Assembly (NCBI GenBank): GCA_002841995.1
Contig: PHBS01000014.1
Location: forward strand, 1 to 39,241
DNA: 39,241 bases
Source: Chloroflexi bacterium HGW-Chloroflexi-8
GTDB taxonomy: Bacteria; Chloroflexota; Anaerolineae; Anaerolineales; Anaerolineaceae
Direction of reading: 5' to 3'
Below the pieces are notes generated by a model. That model ran no database searches, was not told the origin of the DNA, and was given only the letters and a program-made list of their open reading frames with translations. Positions 1-5,968 of the stretch are shown one piece after another. The position numbers and the translations under genes are program-made. Each line of letters opens with the position of its first letter. The first letter of the stretch is position 1.

Positions 1-1
1 A

Positions 2-370
2 TCTGATCCCAGACTGGAAGAGGCGGTGAAGACACTGAAGACAGTCAAAGTCAGTGCCGATCCGACATCGGATGTCATTTTCGATGTGCCGGTATGGACC
101 GGATTTTATAGTTCTAATACGGCGGCATGGTTCGCACTGTGGCTGGGATGCGACCCGGTCATCCTGTGTGGTATGGACTGCTACCAGGGCGAGCGGGTGT
201 ATTTTCACGACTACAGCCACGATGTTCCAGCCTTTCATTACCCGCTCGAGCATCACCTGCGGCCGTGGGAAGAGGAAGGGCGGCACATGCTGCCACATGT
301 GGAACGTCTGCGGGTTATGAGCGGTCCGCTGACAAGGATTTTTGGATTATTCGAAAGAGAGGCGTTATGA
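2..370 (+). CDS. Partial phage DUF115/norphogenetic-like protein (5' end outside window)
   Basis: The reading frame is open to the left edge, so this is the C-terminal part of a longer gene; a GTG at 26 is only an internal candidate start. The visible piece has a small-residue stretch (SSNTAAWFALWLG) followed by a hydrophobic strand ending in GMD (VILCGMD) and a His/Tyr-rich tail. This resembles the Rossmann-like fold of DUF115/MptE-like proteins that phage annotations call norphogenetic proteins, where the corresponding text is typically a Gly/Ser-Ala helix then LLGxDM. Its molecular role in phages is not established. Its stop overlaps the start of the protease gene by four bases (ATGA at 367-370), which places it in the late operon. 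The family match is from memory of the motif and is moderate. Confidence 0.55.
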   Translation, partial: SDPRLEEAVKTLKTVKVSADPTSDVIFDVPVWTGFYSSNTAAWFALWLGCDPVILCGMDCYQGERVYFHDYSHDVPAFHYPLEHHLRPWEEEGRHMLPHVERLRVMSGPLTRIFGLFEREAL

Positions 371-1248
371 ATAAACCTGTACGTGTTCTGGATGGAGAGG
401 CGAGGCCGCATGAAGCGTTCTGGAAACTGGTGGACGCGGCCAGTTCTGAATCAGGCGAACCTGAGATCTGGTTTTACGGTTATATCAGTGAGTATTCCTG
501 GTGGGAAGATGACATCACCCCGGCACTGTTCAAGTCTGATCTAAAGGCGCTTGGCAATGGCGGACCTGTCACCATCCGCATACACTCCGGTGGCGGGGAA
601 GTATTCGCGGCAAGTGCAATACGGTCCATGATTGTTGATTACCCGGGAAAAGTTACCACGCGGATTGAGGGTTTATGCGCATCCGCGGCTACCTATGTGG
701 CGATGGCTGGAGACAGGGTACTAATGCATGACTCGGCCTGGTTTATGATCCACGACCCGTGGAGCATCGCAATTGGAAACGTGTCCGATCTTAAGGCAGA
801 GATTAAAGTACTGGACTCGATTAAGGCCGGAATCATTGAAGCCTATCAGGCAAAAACAACTTTGACGGTTGAACAACTGGATGCGATGATGAGCAAAGAA
901 ACCTGGATGACGGCACAACAGGCGCTTGAATATGGATTTATTGATGAAGTGATCACACCGAGCTCCAAAGGCTTTCAAAGCGCACAAAACCGCGCTGTGC
1001 TAAATTCTCTGCGTGATTATGCTCACGTTCCCCCCGAATTAATAGCAAATCTACAGGAAGAGCCAGCGGAAGAAGAACCAATTGAAGAGAATGTACCGGA
1101 TGGATCGGTTGAAGAATTGACCGTGGAATCTGTTGCAGAAATGAGTGAACCGGAATGTATCCCAGCGGAGACAGATTCGGTGTCTGAACTGGACAAAGCA
1201 GCGCAGGAGCTGCGCAATTATCTGGCCGTTTTCGGCCCAAAGGAGTAA
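367..1248 (+). CDS. ClpP-fold prohead (head maturation) protease
   Basis: Predicted serine peptidase of the ClpP/S14 fold, 293 residues, which cleaves scaffold or capsid precursors during phage head maturation. Visible motifs: a Gly-rich oxyanion strand (RIHSGGGEVFAA, about residues 75-86), the nucleophile Ser106 in CASAATYVAMAG, and His129 in FMIHDP. The third catalytic position is Glu178 (KETWMTAQQAL) where bacterial ClpP has Asp; Glu-Thr-Trp at this point is common in phage members. The last 75 residues are an acidic, low-complexity Glu/Pro/Ser tail that could be a scaffolding or targeting extension. The ATG at 367 overlaps the upstream stop; an in-frame start at 127 would swallow the previous gene and is rejected. 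The gene sits two genes before the capsid, the normal place for this protease. Confidence 0.88.
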   Translation: MNKPVRVLDGEARPHEAFWKLVDAASSESGEPEIWFYGYISEYSWWEDDITPALFKSDLKALGNGGPVTIRIHSGGGEVFAASAIRSMIVDYPGKVTTRIEGLCASAATYVAMAGDRVLMHDSAWFMIHDPWSIAIGNVSDLKAEIKVLDSIKAGIIEAYQAKTTLTVEQLDAMMSKETWMTAQQALEYGFIDEVITPSSKGFQSAQNRAVLNSLRDYAHVPPELIANLQEEPAEEEPIEENVPDGSVEELTVESVAEMSEPECIPAETDSVSELDKAAQELRNYLAVFGPKE

Positions 1249-1250
1249 GT

Positions 1251-1622
1251 ATGCCAAAATTGAAACCCCTGTATGACGCGGCCCGAGAGGCCGACACCGA
1301 AGTGGAGCGGATTCTCTCTGAGATGACCGTTTCCTTCGATAGTGGAACAGAGGAAGGCAAACAAAAGGCGCTAGAACTTCGCCCGGCGCTGGATGAGGCG
1401 AAGAAAGCGGCTGAGGATGCTAACCGGCTGTATATCAGCGCGCGGGATGCTGAGGGAGATGATCCTGACATGAACGCACGCAGATTCGTTCCCGTTCAAG
1501 ATAGTACCTCTGTAAACGGCAGGAAAGAAATTACCCGTGCCGAATACGAGCGGATGGATTACGGCGAACGGCACGCCTACCTGAAATCAGGTGGCGCAAT
1601 TGTTGAAAACCCGGCCGAATAA
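1251..1622 (+). CDS. Small coiled-coil phage protein in scaffold position
   Basis: A 123-residue protein starting two bases after the protease stop. Residues 8-70 are rich in Ala, Glu, Lys and Arg and look helical or coiled-coil (for example EGKQKALELRPALDEAKKA). The C-terminal 50 residues are more polar. I do not recognise a named family. A short helical protein between the prohead protease and the major capsid protein is the usual location of a scaffolding protein or of a capsid N-terminal delta-like domain encoded separately, so a scaffold role is inferred from position and composition only. No membrane segment or signal peptide is visible. Confidence 0.6.
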   Translation: MPKLKPLYDAAREADTEVERILSEMTVSFDSGTEEGKQKALELRPALDEAKKAAEDANRLYISARDAEGDDPDMNARRFVPVQDSTSVNGRKEITRAEYERMDYGERHAYLKSGGAIVENPAE

Positions 1623-1667
1623 GCCGGGATGGACTCATTCATAATTTAAAAAGGAGAAATACATATC

Positions 1668-2828
1668 ATGTCAAACACGTTGACAAACCTCATTCCAAGC
1701 GCTGTTGAAGCGCTAGATATCGTTTCGCGCGAACTGGTCGGGATGATCCCGGCAGTGTATCGTGATTCAGGTGCCGAACGGGCAGCCGTCGGCCAATCGA
1801 TCGTCTTTCCGGTAGTCGGAGCACGCTCAGCTGTAGACACTACACCTGCAGCTTATGGTCCCACTACAGTGGATTCCAGTGCGCCAGGAACGACCGTCAC
1901 CATCAGCAAATCCAAAGCCGTGCCGTTCTACCTGACCGGTGAAAATGACAAAGGCCTTTCTCAGTCCACAGCCAAAAACACGTTCTTGCGGGACGTGATC
2001 GCGCAATCGATGCGTACCCTGGTCAACCTGATCGAGGCGGATCTGGTAGCAGCTGGCAAAGAAGGAGCCTCTCGTGCTTATGGAACCGCTGGGAGCGCAC
2101 CGTTCGGGACAGCCGCGGACATGAGCGATTCTGCTGGTGTTGCGCTGATACTCGATGAAAACGGTTGCCCGATCAGCGATCGGCACCTGGTGCTGAATCA
2201 CGCTGCAATCAATAACCTGCGTGCAAAACAGGCCAACCTACTCAATAGCGGTCCAGATCTGCTGAAACGTGGAATTTTGGATCAGATGGGTGGGTTTGAT
2301 GTTCACCACAGTTCCGGGTTGACTCTTCATACCAAAGGAACCGGTTCGGGATTTTTGGTTGATTTGACCGCTGGCTATGCGGCTGGTCTTACCACGATCC
2401 ATGCAGACACTGGTCTCGGGATTATCAAATCCGGAGATATCCTGACCAACACCAAAACCAGCCGAGACACCAACAAATACGTTGTAAAGACCGGGGCGAC
2501 AGGCGGCACCGGAGTGGATGTTGATATCGTACTGGCAAACCCTGGCTTGAAAATCGCCTGGGTTAACAATGATCCGTTGTCTGTTGGTAGCAACTACACA
2601 CCCAACCTGGCCTTCCACCGCAACGCAATCTGGTTGGCCACGCGAGCACCAGCTGTGCCGGAAGGCGGAGACGCTGCGACTGACTCCACCATGCTGGTGG
2701 ATCCGGTCTCCGGGCTTGCCTTCGAACTTCGCGAGTACCGCCAGTACCGCCAGGTTGCCTGGGAAGTTGCGATCGCTTGGGGCTATGCAGCTGTCAAACC
2801 AGAACATATCGCCATCCTGTTAGGTTAA
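1668..2828 (+). CDS. Major capsid protein, P22 coat protein family
   Basis: 386-residue major head protein. The N-terminus ([21 protein letters not shown]) and the ends of the protein ([42 protein letters not shown]) match the P22 gene 5 coat-protein family as I remember it in siphoviruses and P22-like phages. The fold is HK97-type with an inserted domain; here the insertion corresponds roughly to residues 215-300, which contain the segment around [16 protein letters not shown]. An AAAAAGGAGA ribosome binding site lies about 10 bases ahead of the ATG. It is preceded by protease and putative scaffold genes and followed by connector genes, the expected order. It would be the most highly expressed gene of the block. 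Confidence 0.88.
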   Translation: MSNTLTNLIPSAVEALDIVSRELVGMIPAVYRDSGAERAAVGQSIVFPVVGARSAVDTTPAAYGPTTVDSSAPGTTVTISKSKAVPFYLTGENDKGLSQSTAKNTFLRDVIAQSMRTLVNLIEADLVAAGKEGASRAYGTAGSAPFGTAADMSDSAGVALILDENGCPISDRHLVLNHAAINNLRAKQANLLNSGPDLLKRGILDQMGGFDVHHSSGLTLHTKGTGSGFLVDLTAGYAAGLTTIHADTGLGIIKSGDILTNTKTSRDTNKYVVKTGATGGTGVDVDIVLANPGLKIAWVNNDPLSVGSNYTPNLAFHRNAIWLATRAPAVPEGGDAATDSTMLVDPVSGLAFELREYRQYRQVAWEVAIAWGYAAVKPEHIAILLG

Positions 2829-2844
2829 TCAAGGAGGTCCACCA

Positions 2845-3351
2845 GTGGCTAACATTCTAACTGCAAGTGAAGCCGGTACCGTGCTGCGCACAGCATCCAC
2901 GGATGCCGCCATGCTGGCATTGCTGCCGCTGGTGGACGCCTATCTTAAAAACGCCACCGGCCACGACTGGGCTGCGGATTCACCGGTTCGACCAGAGGCA
3001 AAGGCCGCTGCCCAGATGCTGATTGTGATGTGGTATGAAAACCCTGCCATGATTGCCAGTGGAATCAGCTCATTGAGTTTTGGATTACGTGCTGCTTTGG
3101 TGCAACTGGAATCCATTGCGCTGAGTTACCGGCAGTTTGAAGGAATCAATGGCGCCGGTGGAATTGCGCTGGCGGGTGTGCATGTCGGGGATACCGTCTC
3201 AACTGTGACTGGAATCATTGGAGTAAGTGGTGATCAGAAAGCAAATTTTGAAACGGTGATCAGCGCGGATGGATACATCCAACAACTGAGCGGTTCGGAT
3301 TTATCTAGTAAGTGGTATCGAGCTTATATCCTCACTCCAGGAGAGCTATGA
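2845..3351 (+). CDS. Phage head-tail connector protein (gp6-like)
   Basis: 168 residues, GTG start at 2845 preceded by a strong AAGGAGGT ribosome binding site. The first 90 residues are helical and fit the small gp6/Phage_connect_1 fold: a helix with TAAD-like spacing (LLPLVDAYLKNATGHDW), then a conserved stretch of the type EAKAAAQMLIVMWYENPA. The remaining 75 residues (from about GINGAGGIALAG) form a Gly/Thr/Val-rich beta segment not found in the minimal connector, and may be an added decoration-like domain. The protein should form a ring under the portal that seals the head and recruits the adaptor. Its stop overlaps the next ATG. Confidence 0.72.
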   Translation: MANILTASEAGTVLRTASTDAAMLALLPLVDAYLKNATGHDWAADSPVRPEAKAAAQMLIVMWYENPAMIASGISSLSFGLRAALVQLESIALSYRQFEGINGAGGIALAGVHVGDTVSTVTGIIGVSGDQKANFETVISADGYIQQLSGSDLSSKWYRAYILTPGEL

Positions 3352-3692
3352 GAATCAGCGAAAAGCCTTTTAACCCCGGCGAATTAAGGACTACGATCAC
3401 CATTAAAACCCGTGCGGTAACGACCGGAACTGGTGGATTTCAGGTACCAACCTGGAGCACGCTTGCGACCGTATTTGCCAAATGGGAAAACGCACACGGA
3501 TCCGAAGTCTGGACCGCGGAAATGGCGGGTGCCTCTGCAGCCGCCACGGTAACGATCCGGTATCGATCTGATGTGGACCCGACCTATGCCATTGAAAAAG
3601 GTGGAGAGCTTTGGGAGATCGTCTCGATGGATAACATTCGGGAGCGGGGTGAATTGCTTGAGCTAAAGGTCAAACGATTGAGGAGCGGATAA
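3348..3692 (+). CDS. Phage head-tail adaptor/joining protein
   Basis: 114 residues. The ATG at 3348 overlaps the preceding stop (ATGA), which fixes the start; the longer frame from 3312 is an upstream extension inside the previous gene. The sequence has the signature of the SPP1 gp16/Phage_H_T_join family: start near LRTTITIKTR, a central FAKWENAHGSE (family consensus is a W-A x V followed by G-x-E), a conserved TIRYRSDVD, and a C-terminal strand LWEIVSMDNIRERG-LELKVKR. Members form the ring that closes the head completion complex before tail attachment. Confidence 0.82.
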   Translation: MRISEKPFNPGELRTTITIKTRAVTTGTGGFQVPTWSTLATVFAKWENAHGSEVWTAEMAGASAAATVTIRYRSDVDPTYAIEKGGELWEIVSMDNIRERGELLELKVKRLRSG

Positions 3693-4087
3693 TGGCGACT
3701 CGTGTAAATGTTTCGACCAAAGGTTTTGATGAATACCTGGAGAAGCTGGCTGCAGCCGGTAAAGATGTGGATCTCTCGATTGCAAAAGCATTGACTGCAG
3801 GAGCTGCGGTAGCTAAAGCTGGCATGGTTCAAAGGGTGCCAAAAGATACCCATAACCTGGAGGATCACATAAAAACAACCGAAGTGCGATTGAGCGGGAA
3901 TTACTCGTTTGTGGAGGTTGGTGTGATGGATACAGATGCGGAAACAGCCAGATATGGAAATGCTCAGGAATATGGAACATCTTCTATGGCAGCGCAGCCT
4001 TATATCCGGCCAACCATCAAAGAAGATTACGGGAAGATCCGAAAAGCGATGAAAGATTCGCTGATCGAGGATGGAACAATCTCATGA
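3692..4087 (+). CDS. HK97 gp10-like head-tail/tail completion protein
   Basis: 131 residues, start overlapping the previous stop (TAATG). Matches the HK97 gp10 family: N-terminal GFDEYLEKLAAAGKDV, a long helix with Ala/Lys residues, RVPKDTHNLEDHIK (the family has P-x-D-T-G-x-L), a central beta strand (FVEVGVMD) and the diagnostic EYGTSSMAAQPYIRPTI motif (typically E-x-GT-x-x-x-x-AxPFxRPA). The protein acts at the head-tail interface or tail terminus. The downstream gene starts four bases before its stop, so translation is coupled. Confidence 0.85.
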   Translation: MATRVNVSTKGFDEYLEKLAAAGKDVDLSIAKALTAGAAVAKAGMVQRVPKDTHNLEDHIKTTEVRLSGNYSFVEVGVMDTDAETARYGNAQEYGTSSMAAQPYIRPTIKEDYGKIRKAMKDSLIEDGTIS

Positions 4088-4422
4088 CCATTTGGGAACG
4101 TGTAGTAAGTGCATTAACCAGCCTGAGTGTCACGATGGCAGCCAATGTTTTGATTGTGGCCAGTGAAGCCGAGAGACCGGCTGAATACCTGGTTTATTCT
4201 GTTGTAACCAGCCCTGCAGAGCAATTTGCAGATAATGCAGAAACCGCACGCAGCTGGTTGGTACAGATTTCTTACTATAACCGAGCCGGGCTGGCGACAA
4301 TGCCATATATTTCCGGAGCGATGGCTGCAGCGGGGTTTATGCCCAGTGCGCAGCGGGAATTACCTTACAACCAGCAAACACGCCATTTCGGGTACGCGCT
4401 GGACTTTGTTTATGCTGAATAG
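4084..4422 (+). CDS. Putative tail terminator protein
   Basis: 112 residues starting within the stop of the gp10-like gene (ATGA). An N-terminal helix (WERVVSALTSL) is followed by beta strands and the C-terminal pattern ELPYNQQTRHFGYALDFVYAE. This size and alpha/beta layout are those of DUF3168/gp17-like tail terminators, which cap the growing tail tube and dock it to the head. The family assignment rests on length, layout and its position immediately before the major tail protein, as no single motif is decisive. Confidence 0.6.
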   Translation: MTIWERVVSALTSLSVTMAANVLIVASEAERPAEYLVYSVVTSPAEQFADNAETARSWLVQISYYNRAGLATMPYISGAMAAAGFMPSAQRELPYNQQTRHFGYALDFVYAE

Positions 4423-4430
4423 GAGGTCTT

Positions 4431-5342
4431 ATGACCATTCAATCTGATGAATATAAAAGCGTTGTAGGGGTTGATAGCCTCTATATTGCTGCAATCACGC
4501 AGGATACTGCAGCCGGTTATGTAGCCGGGACTCCAGAATATCTTGCTCCGGTTGCAGAACTGCGAGCTGAGCCTGCGGTAAACAGTGAGACACAATATGC
4601 CGACAATCAGGCCTATGATACCATGTCCAGCGTGGGTGAAACGCTGATCACGGCAGTGATCACGAACATCCCGGCAGAAATGTATGCCAAAATCACTGGC
4701 CAGGTATTTGATTCCACAACCGGCAGGGTCTATGAAAATGAAGGTGCAGCACCTTATTTTGCCTTTGGTTTCCGATCGCTGAAAAGCAATGGAAAATACC
4801 GTTACTACTGGTTCCCGAAGGTGAAATTTTCTCTTCCAAAAGAAGAGCAAAGCACAAAGGCTGACACACCGGAATTCAAAACCAGGGAACTACTGATTAC
4901 CGCCATTAAAACGGTTTACCAGTTTGACCTGGGTGACATCAACGATTCTGTAAAACGTGTTTGGGGCGATGAAGATACGACCAATTTCTCAGCCACGAAC
5001 TGGTTTACAACCGTACAGGTTCCTGGTGTTGCGGCTGTGGATGCCCTGGCGCTCTCGTCTAGTGTACCGGCTGATGCTGCAACCGGTGTGGTTGTTACCG
5101 CAAATCTGACATTGACATTTAACAATGTCCTGACAGATGCTGCCGTGCATAATATTGCGTTGTTTGATCCATCTGATGGATCCTTGATTGCGGGTGCTAT
5201 TACAATCGATGCAACCAAGAAGATCATTACTGTCAACCCGACCGCGAGTCTTACTGCAGCAACACCTTACCTGTTGACTTATGCAGTTGAAGACATTTAT
5301 GGCCAAAATCTGGCCGGGTCGGTCAATTTCACGACTGCATAG
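4431..5342 (+). CDS. Major tail (tube) protein with C-terminal Ig-like domain
   Basis: 303 residues with an AGGAGG ribosome binding site. Residues 1-195 look like the phi13/TP901-type major tail protein: VVGVDSLYIAAITQD at the start, ELRAEPAVNSETQYADNQ, then GAAPYFAFGFRSLKSNGKYRYYWFPKVKFSLPKE and DTPEFKTRELLITAI. Residues 202-303 form a separate bacterial Ig-like (Big_5/SbsA-like) domain, with the typical SSSVPADAATGV opening, NLTLTFNNVL, and the ending TPYLLTYAVEDIYGQNLAG. Such Ig domains project from the tail surface and are thought to bind cell-surface glycans weakly. A 10-bp GNRA hairpin follows the gene. Confidence 0.87.
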   Translation: MTIQSDEYKSVVGVDSLYIAAITQDTAAGYVAGTPEYLAPVAELRAEPAVNSETQYADNQAYDTMSSVGETLITAVITNIPAEMYAKITGQVFDSTTGRVYENEGAAPYFAFGFRSLKSNGKYRYYWFPKVKFSLPKEEQSTKADTPEFKTRELLITAIKTVYQFDLGDINDSVKRVWGDEDTTNFSATNWFTTVQVPGVAAVDALALSSSVPADAATGVVVTANLTLTFNNVLTDAAVHNIALFDPSDGSLIAGAITIDATKKIITVNPTASLTAATPYLLTYAVEDIYGQNLAGSVNFTTA

Positions 5343-5365
5343 AGTAATTAGTGCAGTAAAAGTAT

Positions 5366-5389
5366 TCCCTCCCTGGAAACAGGGAGGGA
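5366..5389 (+). other. Perfect GAAA-tetraloop hairpin after the major tail gene
   Basis: A 10-bp perfect stem (5366-5375 with 5380-5389, mostly CCCTCCC/GGGAGGG) closes a GAAA tetraloop. It lies 23 bases after the tail-tube stop and about 20 bases before the next start. No U-tract follows, so it is not a classical terminator. It may stabilise the 3' end of the abundant tail-tube mRNA, mark a processing site or attenuate downstream expression. The structure is read directly and the function is inferred. Confidence 0.6.
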
Positions 5390-5409
5390 TGGTTCGAAAA
5401 GGAGCAACT

Positions 5410-5718
5410 ATGCCAGTACCTACCCCAATGGTGATCCGGTTATATGACAATGAAGATAATTTCAAAGAATACACACGCTCATTTGTGCCCTGGAAGTTAA
5501 TGAAATTGGCTGTAACGATCGCCAAAAACTTGAATGTTGAAGACATGGGAGAAAAGGATGTTGATGCGTTAGCGGCAATGGTTGTTGAAGTTTTTGGCAA
5601 TCAATTTTCTATTGAAGATCTAAACGAAGGCGCTGATATGTCTGAAATGATTGCCGTGTTGAATACGATTGTTTCAAAGGCTAAGGGTTCAAATTCAAAC
5701 CCTACGAAGCCGGGATAA
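5410..5718 (+). CDS. Tail assembly chaperone, zero-frame product (gpG-like)
   Basis: 102 residues. The ATG at 5410 has an AAAGGAGC ribosome binding site; the open frame extends upstream but has no supported start there. The protein is a small helical tail assembly chaperone: VIRLYDNEDNFKEYTRSFVPWKLMKLAV, then an acidic helix ending in a Glu/Met-rich segment (EDLNEGADMSEMIAVLN). This matches the Phage_TAC type found between major tail protein and tape measure. The chaperone coats the tape measure during tail-tube polymerisation. Its last codons contain a -1 slippery heptamer, and the zero-frame stop lies inside a GC hairpin (see the extended product). Confidence 0.8.
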   Translation: MPVPTPMVIRLYDNEDNFKEYTRSFVPWKLMKLAVTIAKNLNVEDMGEKDVDALAAMVVEVFGNQFSIEDLNEGADMSEMIAVLNTIVSKAKGSNSNPTKPG

Positions 5719-5915
5719 GCCCCGGCGAAGAGAATGACGGAATTGAGTGGATGATTGATCTGGAGATTTCACTGGTGAAATTGTTTCATTGGAATTTGCA
5801 TGATATTGATGAAACTTCCATAGACAGTCTTCTGCCATTTATTTACCGGTTTACAAATACAAACCAAAAACAAACCAACACCAAAACTTATTGTGACCAG
5901 GCAGATTGGCTTTAA
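5410..5915 (+). CDS. Tail assembly chaperone, -1 frameshift product (gpGT-like)
   Basis: Predicted 168-residue fusion: 98 codons in frame from 5410, a slip at A AAC CCT (5697-5703), then 70 codons in the -1 frame to the TAA at 5913-5915. The -1 frame is closed upstream by a stop at 5682-5684, so the shift must occur between 5685 and 5718, and the only canonical heptamer there is this one. The extension reads GEENDGIEWMIDLEISLVKL, then FHWNLHDIDETSIDSLLPFI, typical of the T part of tail chaperones (an acidic start, then W, a hydrophobic helix and LPF near the end). G and GT together load the tape measure. An internal ATG at 5751 could give a separate short product but has no good ribosome binding site. 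Confidence 0.75.
5697..5726 (+). promoter_or_regulatory. Programmed -1 frameshift signal (slippery heptamer plus hairpin)
   Basis: The heptamer AAACCCT at 5697-5703 is in the X XXY YYZ register of the chaperone frame. Five bases later a stem of six G-C pairs begins (GCCGGG 5709-5714 with CCCGGC 5721-5726, six-base loop). The zero-frame stop TAA at 5716-5718 lies in the loop. Heptamer, short spacer and stable stem form a standard bacterial -1 frameshift cassette. The arrangement is read directly; efficiency is unknown. Confidence 0.75.
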
Positions 5916-5920
5916 GTGAA

Positions 5921-5948
5921 AGCTCATAGCTCGTAGCTGGTAGCTCGT
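5921..5948 (+). repeat. Heptanucleotide tandem repeat (four units of AGCTCGT type)
   Basis: Four contiguous 7-base units, AGCTCAT, AGCTCGT, AGCTGGT and AGCTCGT, fill the gap between the chaperone stop (5915) and the tape measure start (5969). No gene overlaps it. It resembles the short tandemly repeated repetitive sequences seen in some bacterial genomes. Its heptad period would also keep copy number changes out of any coding frame here. Confidence 0.7.
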
Positions 5949-5968
5949 AGGAAAAAAAAGAGAAAAAG

